A stretch of DNA of 64,000 nt, taken from the NCBI RefSeq assembly GCF_016899425.1, contig NZ_CP045994.1, forward strand, positions 744,001 to 808,000, written 5' to 3'. The translations under genes and the position numbers were made by a program. Source of the stretch: Burkholderia sp. MS389 (GTDB lineage: Bacteria; Pseudomonadota; Gammaproteobacteria; Burkholderiales; Burkholderiaceae). The notes under the pieces were generated by a model that worked only from the letters and a program-made list of their open reading frames with translations, searched no databases and was not told the DNA's origin. How positions within the stretch are numbered: the stretch's first letter is position 1; each line of letters begins with the position of its first letter. Below, one piece after another: positions 53,083 to 61,239 of the stretch.

Positions 53083-54171
53083 TCAGAGATCAGGGTACAG
53101 CCGGCCGCGATTGAAGATGCGCGCGGGATCGAATGCGCTTTTCAGCCCGCGGTGGATCTTCATCATCGGCGCGGGCAGCGGCGTGAACACGCCCGCGCTG
53201 CGGTCGTAGGTATCGCCCGCGCGGAACAGCGTCGCATGGCCGCCGGCCTGCTTCGCGCTCATGCGCACGGTCTGCGCGTCGGCGTCGGTGATCCACCAGC
53301 GCTGCGCGCCGCCCCATTCCATCAACTGGGTGCCGGGCAGGTGCATCGGTTCGGTGATCGACGGCAGCGACAGGCGCCACAGCGCGTAGCCGGGCGGGAT
53401 GCCGTTGAAGAACGGGTCGGTGTGCTCGCGCAGGCCGGCCCAGAAGCGCTCGGCCTCGACCGCGTCGACGACTTCGCCGCCGAGCAGCGTTTTCGCGGAT
53501 TTGACGGCGGCTTCCGCGCCCGACAGGCGCAGCACGAGCGTGCCGTTGCGCCACGCGCTCGCGCTGACCGGCAACGGATGACCGCCCCATTCGTTGAGCT
53601 TGCGCACCGCGTCGGTCGCGGTCATCTCGAACTTCAGCGTGACCTCGGCGACAGGCATCGGCAGTACCTTGATCGACAGGTCGAGCATCAGCCCGAGCGT
53701 GCCGAGCGCGCCGGCCATCAGCCGCGACACGTCGTAGCCGGCGACGTTCTTCACGACTTGCCCGCCGAAGCGCAGCATGTCGCCGCGGCCGTTCATCAGC
53801 GTGACGCCGAGCACGAAATCGCGTGGTGCGCCGCAGGTGGCGCGGCGCGGGCCCGCGAGGCCGGCCGCGACGCAGCCGCCGACGGTGGCCGCGCGGCCGA
53901 AATGCGGCGGCTCGAACGGCAGCATCTGGCCGCACTCGGCGAGGACGGTTTCAAGCTGCGCGAGCGGCGTGCCCGCGCGGACCGTGACGACGAGCTCGGC
54001 CGGGTCGTACGACACGATGCCCTGAAACGCGCGCGTGTCGAGTATTTCGCCGTCGAGCGCCTGGCCGTACCAGTCCTTGGTGCCGCCGCCGCGAATCCGC
54101 AGCGGCCGGCCGTCGGCACTGGCCGCGCGAACGCGCTCGGCCCATCCGGCGACGATGTCGTCCTCTTCCAT
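53083..54171 (-). CDS. glcE: Glycolate oxidase FAD-binding subunit GlcE
   Basis: This 362-residue protein has a shortened FAD_binding_4 (VAO-type) domain: RPLRIRGGGTKDWYG near residue 20, GCVAAGLAGPRRATCGA near 113 and GGQVVKNVAGYDVSRLMAG near 138. The C-terminal part is brief compared with GlcD. It forms glycolate oxidase with GlcD and GlcF. A 184-bp gap separates it from glcD. That gap is GC-rich and I see no gene or terminator in it. Confidence 0.96.
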   Translation of the reverse strand: MEEDDIVAGWAERVRAASADGRPLRIRGGGTKDWYGQALDGEILDTRAFQGIVSYDPAELVVTVRAGTPLAQLETVLAECGQMLPFEPPHFGRAATVGGCVAAGLAGPRRATCGAPRDFVLGVTLMNGRGDMLRFGGQVVKNVAGYDVSRLMAGALGTLGLMLDLSIKVLPMPVAEVTLKFEMTATDAVRKLNEWGGHPLPVSASAWRNGTLVLRLSGAEAAVKSAKTLLGGEVVDAVEAERFWAGLREHTDPFFNGIPPGYALWRLSLPSITEPMHLPGTQLMEWGGAQRWWITDADAQTVRMSAKQAGGHATLFRAGDTYDRSAGVFTPLPAPMMKIHRGLKSAFDPARIFNRGRLYPDL

Positions 54172-54355
54172 GTTCTGTTGCTGCCTCGACTTGTTGTTCG
54201 GTCGATTGTACCGGGGTGGCGCGATTCCACATCGCGACTATCCCTAAGCCCCGTCTCGCGTGCGGCATGCCGGCGCCGGCGCGCGACCGCGCCGCGCGGG
54301 CGCGGCAGAGCCCCGCACCGCGGCCGCCGGTGCGGAGCCGCGACCCGTGCGCCGT

Positions 54356-55849
54356 TCAGAAACGCGGCAGGTCGGGGTGCGGCAGCAGCCCGCCGCGCAC
54401 GTGCTGGCGACCGTATTCGGCGCAGCGCGCGCGGGTCGGGATGCCCTTGTCCGGGTTCAGCAGCCCGGCCGGATCGAATGCGCGCTTGACCGCGAAGAAC
54501 GCATCGCGCTCCTGCGGCGAGAACTGCACGCACATCGAATTGAGTTTTTCGATGCCGACGCCGTGCTCGCCCGTCACGCTGCCGCCGAATTCCACGCAGC
54601 ATTCGAGGATTTCCGCGCCGAACTGCTCGGCGCGGTGCAGCTCGTCCGGATCGTTCGCGTTGTACAGGATCAGCGGATGCATGTTGCCGTCGCCCGCATG
54701 GAACACGTTGATGCAACGCAGCCCGTAGCGCGTTTCGAGTTGCTCGATGCGCGCGAGCAGCGGGCCGATCGCGCGGCGCGGCACGGTGCCGTCCATGCAG
54801 TAATAGTCGGCGGAAATGCGGCCGGCGGCCGGGAACGCGTTCTTGCGGCCCGACCAGTAGCGCAGCCGCTCGTGTTCGTTGCGCGACACCTGGATGCGCG
54901 TCGCGCCGTGTTCGCGCAGCACGGCGGTCATCCGCACGATCTCCTCGGCGACTTCTTCCGGCGTGCCGTCCGATTCGCACAGCAGGATCGCCTTCGCGTC
55001 GAGGTCGTAGCCCGCGTGCGTGAACGCCTCGACGGCTTGCGTGGCCGGCTTGTCCATCATCTCGAGCCCGGCCGGGATGATGCCCGACGCGATGATCGCC
55101 GCTACCGCCTCGCCGCCCTTGACGACGTCGTCGAAGCTCGCCATCACGAGCTGCGCGGTCTGCGGCTTCGGGATCAGCCGCACCGTGACCTCGGTGACGA
55201 TCGCGAACATCCCTTCGCTGCCGATCATCACCGCGAGCAGGTCGAGGCCTGGCATGTCGAGCGCGAGCGAGCCGAATTCGACGACCTCGCCGTCGATCGT
55301 CACCGCGCGCACGCGCATCACGTTGTGCACGGTCAGCCCGTATTTCAGGCAGTGGACGCCGCCCGAGTTTTCCGCGACGTTGCCGCCGATCGTGCACGCG
55401 ATCTGCGACGACGGATCGGGCGCGTAATACAGGCCGTACGGCGCGGCCGCCTCCGAGATCGCGAGGTTGCGCACGCCGGGCTGCACGGTCGCGGTGCGGG
55501 CGTACGGGTCGACTTCGACGATGCGCGTGAAGCGCGCGAGCGACAGCACGACGCCGAGCGCGATCGGCAGCGCGCCGCCCGACAGGCTCGTACCGGCGCC
55601 GCGCGGCACGATCGGCACTTCCATGCGGCGGCAGATCTGCACGATCCGCTGCACCTGCGATTCCGTCTCGGGCAACGCGACCGCGAGCGGCAGCCGGCGG
55701 TAGGCGGACAGGCCGTCGCATTCGTACGGCGCCGTGTCCTCGTCGCGGTACAGCAGGCAGTGCGTCGGCAGCACGGCCATCAGCGCCTGCACGACTTCGC
55801 GCTGGCGCTGCGCGCGTGCGGCGCTCGACAGTTCGACGGGAGCGTTCAT
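54356..55849 (-). CDS. glcD: Glycolate oxidase subunit GlcD
   Basis: This 497-residue FAD-linked oxidase has the PCMH FAD-binding domain (VPIVPRGAGTSLSGGALP near residue 80, CTIGGNVAENSGGVHCLKYG near 150) and the FAD-oxidase C domain (INVFHAGDGNMHPL near 370 and GEHGVGIEK near 425). It carries the flavin that oxidises glycolate. GGAG lies 6 bp upstream of the ATG at 55849. It is followed by glcE and glcF on the same strand. No glcC regulator or glcG is in the window. Confidence 0.97.
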   Translation of the reverse strand: MNAPVELSSAARAQRQREVVQALMAVLPTHCLLYRDEDTAPYECDGLSAYRRLPLAVALPETESQVQRIVQICRRMEVPIVPRGAGTSLSGGALPIALGVVLSLARFTRIVEVDPYARTATVQPGVRNLAISEAAAPYGLYYAPDPSSQIACTIGGNVAENSGGVHCLKYGLTVHNVMRVRAVTIDGEVVEFGSLALDMPGLDLLAVMIGSEGMFAIVTEVTVRLIPKPQTAQLVMASFDDVVKGGEAVAAIIASGIIPAGLEMMDKPATQAVEAFTHAGYDLDAKAILLCESDGTPEEVAEEIVRMTAVLREHGATRIQVSRNEHERLRYWSGRKNAFPAAGRISADYYCMDGTVPRRAIGPLLARIEQLETRYGLRCINVFHAGDGNMHPLILYNANDPDELHRAEQFGAEILECCVEFGGSVTGEHGVGIEKLNSMCVQFSPQERDAFFAVKRAFDPAGLLNPDKGIPTRARCAEYGRQHVRGGLLPHPDLPRF

Positions 55850-55887
55850 GAGGTCTCCAGCGTGGGGCGCGATGTCGCGCCGCCGGG

Positions 55888-57297
55888 TCAGCACGTGAAA
55901 ATCTTGCCCGGATTCATCAGGTTGCGCGGATCGAGCGCGAGCTTGATCGCGCGCATCGTGTCGATCGCGTTGTCGCCGTGCTCCTGCGGCAGGAAGCGCA
56001 TCTTGTGCAGCCCGACGCCGTGCTCGCCCGTGCAGGTGCCGCCCAGCCGCAGCGCGCGCTCGACGATCCGGTCGTTGATGCGTTCGGCTTCGGCGAGCTC
56101 CTCGGGCTTGTCGGGATCGATCAGGATCGCGACGTGGAAATTGCCGTCGCCGACGTGGCCGACGATCGGGCAGGGCAGCGACGACGCGCGCAGGTCGACC
56201 TCGGTTTCCTCGACGCACGCGGCGAGCTGCGAGATCGGCACGCACACGTCGGTCGTTACCGCACGGCAGCCGGGTTTCAACTGCAGCATCGCGAAGTACG
56301 CGTTGTGGCGCGCGGACCAGAGCCGCGTGCGATCCTCGGGGCGCGTCGCCCATTCGAAGCCCTGGCCGGCGTTCTGGCCGGCGAGCGCCTGCACGAGTTC
56401 GGCCTGTTCCTTCACGCCGGCGTCGGTGCCGTGGAATTCGAAGAACAGCGTCGGCGCTTCGGCCAGCGTCAGGTTCGAGTGACGGTTGATCGAGCGCACG
56501 GCCAGCGCGTCGACGAATTCGACGCGCGCGATCGGCACGCCGATCTGGATCGTCTCGATCACGGTGCGCACCGCGTCGCCCATCGTCGGGAACGTGCAGA
56601 TCGCGGCCGATACGGCTTCGGGCAGCGGGTGCAGGCGCAGCGTGATCTCGGTGATCACGCCGAGCGTGCCTTCGGACCCGACGAACAGGCGCGTGAGGTC
56701 GTAGCCGGCCGACGACTTGCGGGCGCGCGAACCGGTTTTGACCACGCGGCCGTCCGCGAGCACCGCGGTGAGGCCGAGCACGTTCTCGCGCATCGTGCCG
56801 TAGCGCACGGCATTGGTGCCGGATGCGCGGGTCGCGGTCATCCCGCCGATGCTGGCGTCGGCGCCCGGGTCGATCGGGAAGAACAGGCCGGTGTCGCGCA
56901 GCGCTTCGTTGAGCGCCTTGCGCGTGATGCCCGGCTCGACCGTCACGGTCAGGTCTTCGGCGTTGATCGACAGCACGCGGTTCATTTCCGACAGGTCGAG
57001 CGACACGCCGCCGCGCACCGCGAGCAGGTGGCCTTCGAGCGACGAGCCGGCGCCGTACGGGATCAGCGGCACGCTGTAGAGCGAGCACAGCGACACGACT
57101 TCGCGCACGTCGTCGGTGCTGCGCGCGAACACGACGGCGTCGGGCAGTTGCGGATCGAACGGGGATTCGTCGCGGCCGTGATGGGCGCGGACTGCGTCGG
57201 CGGTCGACACGCGCTCGCCGAAGGCGGCGCGCAGCGCATCGAGCATGGCGGGGGGCAGCGGGCGGCGCGTGGCGGCCGGCGGGGCAGGGTGGTTCAC
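55888..57297 (-). CDS. FAD-linked oxidase, D-lactate dehydrogenase/GlcD-like
   Basis: This is a 469-residue paralogue of GlcD with the same two domains: PLIPYGAGSSLEGHLLA near residue 70, GGMTATRASGTNAVRYG near 135, and the C-terminal VGHVGDGNFHVAI (about 370) and GEHGVGLHKM (about 415). It is most like cytochrome-dependent D-lactate dehydrogenases, but D-2-hydroxyacid specificity cannot be read. The GTG at 57297 is chosen: GGAG lies 6 bp upstream, while the in-frame ATG at 57321 has no ribosome binding site and lies near a TAGAAT -10. It is 38 bp upstream of glcD. Confidence 0.9.
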   Translation of the reverse strand: MNHPAPPAATRRPLPPAMLDALRAAFGERVSTADAVRAHHGRDESPFDPQLPDAVVFARSTDDVREVVSLCSLYSVPLIPYGAGSSLEGHLLAVRGGVSLDLSEMNRVLSINAEDLTVTVEPGITRKALNEALRDTGLFFPIDPGADASIGGMTATRASGTNAVRYGTMRENVLGLTAVLADGRVVKTGSRARKSSAGYDLTRLFVGSEGTLGVITEITLRLHPLPEAVSAAICTFPTMGDAVRTVIETIQIGVPIARVEFVDALAVRSINRHSNLTLAEAPTLFFEFHGTDAGVKEQAELVQALAGQNAGQGFEWATRPEDRTRLWSARHNAYFAMLQLKPGCRAVTTDVCVPISQLAACVEETEVDLRASSLPCPIVGHVGDGNFHVAILIDPDKPEELAEAERINDRIVERALRLGGTCTGEHGVGLHKMRFLPQEHGDNAIDTMRAIKLALDPRNLMNPGKIFTC

Positions 57298-57433
57298 GAA
57301 TGTCTCCTGACTGCTTGTCATACTGTCGGCCCATTCTACGCTGTAACGCCTGCTGCGCCTCCCGCCGCGGGCTGCGATAATCGCGTTCCAGCCAACCGGG
57401 CCGCGTCGCGGCCGCGCACGAGAGGACATTCGC

Positions 57434-57985
57434 ATGGGCAACCGCTTGAGCAAGATCGCGACGCGCACGGGCGACGACGGCACCACCGGCCTCGGCGACG
57501 GACGGCGCATCGGCAAGGACGACGCGCGGATCGCCGCGATCGGCGACGTCGACGAACTGAACTCGAATCTCGGCGTGCTGCTGGCCGAGCCGCTGCCGGA
57601 CGACGTGCGCACCGCGCTCGTCACGATCCAGCACGACCTGTTCGATCTCGGCGGCGAGCTGTGCATCCCCGGCCACGCGGTGCTCGACGACACGCATCTC
57701 GCGCGCCTCGACCAGTGGCTCGCCGATTACAACGCGACGCTGCCGCCGCTGAAGGAATTCATCCTGCCGGCCGGCTCGCGCGCGGCGTCGCTCGCACACG
57801 TGTGCCGAACCGTGTGCCGACGCGCGGAGCGCTCGATCGTCGCGCTCGGCCGCACCGATACGCTGAATGATGCGCCGCGGCGTTACGTGAACCGGCTGTC
57901 CGACCTGCTGTTCGTACTGGCGCGCGTGCTGAACCGCGCCGGCGGCGGCGCCGACGTGCTGTGGGAGCGCGAGCGCGTCCGCTAA
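57434..57985 (+). CDS. PduO-type cob(I)yrinic acid a,c-diamide adenosyltransferase
   Basis: This 183-residue ATP:corrinoid adenosyltransferase belongs to the PduO/MMAB family. The N-terminal ATP-binding segment TRTGDDGTTGLGDG (residues 10-23) is followed by GDVDELNSNLGVLL (about 38-51). The C-terminal active-site segment is VCRTVCRRAERSIVAL (about 122-137). It converts cobalamin to adenosylcobalamin. It diverges from the FAD oxidase and precedes hmp by 95 bp. No other cobalamin gene is near. Confidence 0.95.
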   Translation: MGNRLSKIATRTGDDGTTGLGDGRRIGKDDARIAAIGDVDELNSNLGVLLAEPLPDDVRTALVTIQHDLFDLGGELCIPGHAVLDDTHLARLDQWLADYNATLPPLKEFILPAGSRAASLAHVCRTVCRRAERSIVALGRTDTLNDAPRRYVNRLSDLLFVLARVLNRAGGGADVLWERERVR

Positions 57986-58042
57986 CGCGCCATCCCGCTT
58001 TTTGCGCACTGCGACAATTTGCCCGAGGGGCGCCTGTTTTTA

Positions 58043-58065
58043 AACATGTATCGTATGTGCATGTT
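58043..58065 (+). promoter_or_regulatory. NsrR-type nitric oxide operator upstream of hmp
   Basis: This is a 23-bp imperfect inverted repeat with outer arms AACATG (58043-58048) and CATGTT (58060-58065), laid out as 11-1-11 like NsrR sites. It lies 16-38 bp before the hmp ATG, where an iron-sulfur NO sensor would repress. NsrR itself is not in the window, and binding is inferred. Confidence 0.65.
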
Positions 58066-58080
58066 TAACGGAGAACGAAC

Positions 58081-59289
58081 ATGACCCACATCACCGCTGA
58101 CCAGATGGCCCGTGTGAAGGCCACCGCCCCCGTCCTCGCCGAGCACGGCGCGACGATCACGAAGCATTTCTATCAGCGCATGTTCGCGCGTCATCCGGAA
58201 CTGAAGAACCTGTTCAACCAGACGCACCAGAAGACCGGCAGCCAGCCGGAGACGCTCGCGAAGGCCGTCTATGCGTATGCGGCGAACATCGACAACCTCG
58301 GCGCGCTGGGCGGCGCGGTGTCGCGCATCTCGCACAAGCACGCGAGCCTGAACATCCGCCCCGAGCATTACCCGATCGTCGGCGAGAACCTGCTCGCGTC
58401 CATCGTCGAGGTGCTCGGCGATGCAGTCGATGCGGATACGCTCGAAGCGTGGCGCGTCGCGTACGGCCAGCTCGCGCAGATCCTGATCGGCGCCGAGGCC
58501 GATCTTTACGCAGGCGCCGCATGGAGCGGCTTCCGCCCGTTCCAGGTCGCGCGCAAGGTGCGTGAAAGCGACGAAATCACGTCGTTCTACCTGACGCCCG
58601 CCGATGGCGGCGGCGCGCCGACCTTCGAGCCCGGCCAGTACATCACGGTGAAGCGCTTCGTCGGCGATCTCGGCGTCGACCAGCCGCGCCAGTACAGCCT
58701 GTCCGACGCGCCGCACGGCAAATGGCTGCGCATCTCGGTGAAGCGCGAGGCCGGCAAGGCCGACGCGATCCCGGCCGGCAAGGTGTCGACGCTGATGCAT
58801 GATGGCGTGGAGGAGGGCGCGATCGTCGAGGTGACCGCGCCGATGGGCGACTTCTCGCTGAAGCGCGACGTGGATACGCCGGTCGTGCTGATCTCGGGCG
58901 GCGTCGGCATCACGCCGATGATGTCGATGGCGTCGACACTGATCGCCGAAGGCAGCCCGCGCGACGTGCGGTTCGTCCATGCATGCCGTTCGGGCGCGGT
59001 GCACGCGTTCCGCGACTGGCTGAACGACACGGCGCGCGAGCACGCGAACGTGAAGCGTACGGTGCTGTATGAGCTGGTCGGCCCGAACGATCGTGCCGGC
59101 ATCGATCACGACCTCGAAGGGCGCCTCACGCCGGAGCGTGTGCAGCAGTACGCGCTGGTGCCGGACGCGGACTACTACATCTGCGGGCCGATCGCGTTCA
59201 TGAAGGCGCAGCGCGATGCGCTCGTCGCGCTCGGCGTCGCGCCGGAACGCGTGAACACCGAGATCTTCGGGTCGGGCGCGCTCGAGTGA
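58081..59289 (+). CDS. hmp: Flavohemoglobin, nitric oxide dioxygenase
   Basis: This 402-residue protein detoxifies NO to nitrate using oxygen and NADH. The globin domain (about residues 1-138) has the proximal haem His in ISHKHASL (about 85) and distal Tyr/Gln region FYQRMF (about 29). The FAD domain has RQYSLSDAP (about 206-214), and the NAD domain has ISGGVGITPMMSM (about 269-281). CGGAG precedes the ATG. A terminator follows at 59332, so it is monocistronic. Confidence 0.98.
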   Translation: MTHITADQMARVKATAPVLAEHGATITKHFYQRMFARHPELKNLFNQTHQKTGSQPETLAKAVYAYAANIDNLGALGGAVSRISHKHASLNIRPEHYPIVGENLLASIVEVLGDAVDADTLEAWRVAYGQLAQILIGAEADLYAGAAWSGFRPFQVARKVRESDEITSFYLTPADGGGAPTFEPGQYITVKRFVGDLGVDQPRQYSLSDAPHGKWLRISVKREAGKADAIPAGKVSTLMHDGVEEGAIVEVTAPMGDFSLKRDVDTPVVLISGGVGITPMMSMASTLIAEGSPRDVRFVHACRSGAVHAFRDWLNDTAREHANVKRTVLYELVGPNDRAGIDHDLEGRLTPERVQQYALVPDADYYICGPIAFMKAQRDALVALGVAPERVNTEIFGSGALE

Positions 59290-59331
59290 GGATCTGACGG
59301 CCGGTTGCGGCCGAGGCAACGACGAAATGAC

Positions 59332-59357
59332 AAAGCCCGGCGCGAGCCGGGCTTTTT
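59332..59357 (+). terminator. Intrinsic terminator after hmp
   Basis: The stem AAAGCCCGGC/GCCGGGCTTT (59332-59341 with 59346-59355) has a GCGA loop, with the T run continuing to 59357. On the minus strand it lies just past the point where the VapC remnant loses similarity. Confidence 0.93.
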
Positions 59358-59392
59358 ACTTGCGGCGCCGTACGAAATTGCGGCGCGCCTTC

Positions 59393-59434
59393 AGCCGCCC
59401 AGCGCGCGACGTGCGTATCGAGCGGCACGTTCAC
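59393..59434 (-). pseudogene. Truncated VapC (PIN-domain) toxin remnant
   Basis: Overlapping the antitoxin stop by 4 bp (ATGA), a frame begins MNVPLDTHVARWA, matching the LLDTH-(x)n-W opening of PIN-domain VapC toxins, including the first catalytic Asp. After about 13 residues the sequence is unlike any PIN domain. It becomes Arg/Ala-rich and runs into the hmp terminator on the other strand. The remaining ~115 codons and three acidic active-site residues are missing, so the toxin is inactivated by deletion. Confidence 0.6.
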
Positions 59435-59700
59435 GGCGCGAGCCCTTGGTCCGGGCTGGCATCGAAGTCCGCGGCGATCGATTCATCGCCGGTATTGAAT
59501 GCGTCGACGCTTGTCGGGATGTTCAATCCGGCAAGCAACTGACGGGCTGCACCGATCCGCTTCGGCGCGGTGTACGGAACGATCCGGGCGACCGGATGAC
59601 GATTGCGGGCGATCACGACTTCGGCTTCGCGCCCCGATTCAAGCGCCTCCACGAGGCTGGAAAGCCGCGACTTCGCATCGCGCAGGTTGACGGTCGACAT
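59431..59700 (-). CDS. Phd/YefM family antitoxin (orphan)
   Basis: This 89-residue antitoxin has a complete N-terminal Phd/YefM fold (MSTVNLRDAKSRLSSLVEAL, then VVIARNRHPVARIVP), which dimerises on DNA. The longer acidic C-terminal tail would bind a VapC toxin. AGAGGA lies before the ATG, and a GCTAG direct repeat upstream is a likely auto-operator. Its cognate toxin survives only as an N-terminal stub, so this is an orphan antitoxin. Codon use is less GC-biased than the neighbours, which suggests acquisition by transfer. Confidence 0.88.
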   Translation of the reverse strand: MSTVNLRDAKSRLSSLVEALESGREAEVVIARNRHPVARIVPYTAPKRIGAARQLLAGLNIPTSVDAFNTGDESIAADFDASPDQGLAP

Positions 59701-59717
59701 GGTCGATCCTCTGGCTG

Positions 59718-59736
59718 GCTAGGTAATGTTAGCTAG
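59718..59736 (-). promoter_or_regulatory. Candidate auto-operator of the antitoxin
   Basis: GCTAG occurs at 59718-59722 and again at 59732-59736 (14-bp period, 9-bp gap), 18-36 bp upstream of the antitoxin ATG. Each copy contains the palindromic, generally rare tetramer CTAG. It fits Phd-type operators. Binding is inferred. Confidence 0.4.
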
Positions 59737-59823
59737 TCTGGCAGAGCAACCCGCCGACCGCACGCTGGCCGCATGGCCAACTCGCCGTCAGGCGGGGCCA
59801 TACGGTCAGCCTGTCGGCGTCCT

Positions 59824-60897
59824 TCAGTTGCCGCTGCCGCGCGCGACGCGCCGCGCCTTCACCGATTCCGCGAGGCCTTCGAGCACCTTCACGCTGTCGT
59901 CCCACGCGATGCACGCATCGGTGATGCTCTGGCCGTAGGTCAGCGCGCAACCTTCCTTCAGGTCCTGGCGACCCTCGACGAGGTGCGACTCGATCATCAC
60001 GCCGACGATGCGCTCGTCGCCGGCCGCGATCTGGCGGCCGATGTCCGCGCACACCGGGATCTGGTTCTCGTGCTTCTTCGAGCTGTTCGCGTGGCTCGCA
60101 TCGATCATCAGGCGCGCGGCGAGGCCGGCCTTGCCGATGTCCGCGCAGGCCGCGTTCACGCTGTCCGCGTCGTAGTTCGGCGTCTTGCCGCCGCGCAGGA
60201 TCACGTGGCAGTCTTCGTTGCCGGCCGTCGACACGATCGCCGAATGGCCGCCCTTCGTCACCGACAGGAAATGGTGCGGCTGCGACGCGGCCTTGATCGC
60301 GTCGACGGCGATCTTCACGTTGCCGTCGGTGCCGTTCTTGAAGCCGACCGGGCACGACAGCCCCGATGCCAGCTCGCGGTGCACCTGCGACTCGGTCGTG
60401 CGCGCGCCGATCGCGCCCCACGAGATCAGGTCGGCGATGTACTGCGGGCTGATCATGTCCAGGTATTCGGTCGCGGCCGGCAGCCCCATTTCGTTGATCT
60501 GCAGCAGCAGCTCGCGCGCGGTGCGCAGCCCTTCGTTGATCTTGAAGCTGTTGTCGAGGTGCGGATCGTTGATGAGCCCCTTCCAGCCGACCGTCGTGCG
60601 CGGCTTCTCGAAGTACACGCGCATCACGATTTCCAGCTCGCCGTTGAAGCGTTCGCGTTCCTTCACGAGCCGGCCCGCGTATTCGATCGCCGCCTTCGTG
60701 TCGTGGATCGAGCACGGCCCGATCACGACGATCAGCCGGTCGTCCATCCCGTGCAGGATGCGGTGCATCGACTGGCGCGAGTGGTAGATCAGCTCGGACG
60801 CGGCTTCGGAGCACGCGAATTCGCGGATCAGGTGGGCGGGCGGCGTCAGTTCCTTGAGTTCGCGAATGCGGACGTCGTCGGTGTTGTGCGGGGGCAT
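59824..60897 (-). CDS. aroG: 3-deoxy-7-phosphoheptulonate synthase (DAHP synthase, class I)
   Basis: This 357-residue enzyme condenses phosphoenolpyruvate and erythrose-4-phosphate, the first step to Phe, Tyr and Trp. Visible motifs are VIGPCSIHDTKAAIEYAGRL (metal Cys, about residues 58-77), EKPRTTVGWKGLINDP, GFKNGTDGN and DASHANSSKKHENQ. The length and sequence fit AroF/G/H type I-alpha enzymes. The allosteric specificity cannot be read with certainty. GAGGAG lies 7 bp before the ATG at 60897. Expression is predicted to be controlled by the attenuator at 61028-61155. Confidence 0.97.
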   Translation of the reverse strand: MPPHNTDDVRIRELKELTPPAHLIREFACSEAASELIYHSRQSMHRILHGMDDRLIVVIGPCSIHDTKAAIEYAGRLVKERERFNGELEIVMRVYFEKPRTTVGWKGLINDPHLDNSFKINEGLRTARELLLQINEMGLPAATEYLDMISPQYIADLISWGAIGARTTESQVHRELASGLSCPVGFKNGTDGNVKIAVDAIKAASQPHHFLSVTKGGHSAIVSTAGNEDCHVILRGGKTPNYDADSVNAACADIGKAGLAARLMIDASHANSSKKHENQIPVCADIGRQIAAGDERIVGVMIESHLVEGRQDLKEGCALTYGQSITDACIAWDDSVKVLEGLAESVKARRVARGSGN

Positions 60898-61027
60898 GCT
60901 GTTTCTCCTCATTTTCCGGGGCGCCGTTCGGTCAGTGCGCGTGCGGCAGATTCATCAATTCGGGCAATTCAGTGGTTCCGGTCGGGGCCGCGGGACCGCT
61001 GCGGCGGCGACCGGCTGACGAAGGGCG

Positions 61028-61060
61028 AAAAAAAACCGCCGGGTTCGCCGGCGGTTTTTT
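61028..61060 (-). terminator. Attenuator terminator in the aroG leader
   Basis: On the minus strand CCGCCGG (61054-61048) pairs with CCGGCGG (61042-61036), extended by A6/U6, and is followed by eight U. It lies between the leader-peptide gene (stop at 61090) and aroG (start 60897). The only use for a terminator here is to stop aroG transcription prematurely. Its 5' arm (61054-61047) can alternatively pair with 61111-61104 in the leader-peptide codons, forming an antiterminator. Confidence 0.85.
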
Positions 61061-61089
61061 CGGGAATTTCGGTTGCGCTTTACGCGCCA

Positions 61090-61155
61090 TCAACCCTCTC
61101 GATCCGCCAGCGGTCTGAGATACCAAAAAAAGTAAAAGTAAAACTTGGCGGACAT
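61090..61155 (-). CDS. aroG leader peptide, 21 residues, eight consecutive aromatic codons
   Basis: The frame encodes MSAKFYFYFFWYLRPLADREG. Residues 5-12 are Phe, Tyr, Phe, Tyr, Phe, Phe, Trp, Tyr, all three end products of the pathway that aroG begins. It starts about 30 nt after the predicted transcription start. The ribosome binding site is weak. RNA segments 61152-61146 and 61109-61103 can pair (7 bp) with the aromatic codons in the loop, and 61111-61104 can pair with the terminator 5' arm. This is the layout of trp/phe-type ribosome-mediated attenuation. Confidence 0.85.
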   Translation of the reverse strand: MSAKFYFYFFWYLRPLADREG

Positions 61156-61192
61156 GACGGAAATTCGGCTCGTCAAAAAAGTTGATTCGGAA

Positions 61193-61221
61193 TTTATACC
61201 CGGTCCCTGCGTGGTTGGCAA
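61193..61221 (-). promoter_or_regulatory. Predicted aroG promoter
   Basis: On the minus strand TTGCCA (61221-61216) and TATAAA (61198-61193) are exactly 17 bp apart, 19 bp downstream of the tldD terminator hairpin. Transcription would start near 61186, about 30 nt before the leader peptide. Confidence 0.7.
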
Positions 61222-61239
61222 CCGGGGTCGTTCAAAAAT

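Noticed and set aside
55850-58009. Upstream extension of the glcD frame to a 1217-codon protein
   Set aside because: It runs across a second complete gene in another frame and antisense to the adenosyltransferase. The glcD family start and ribosome binding site are at 55849.
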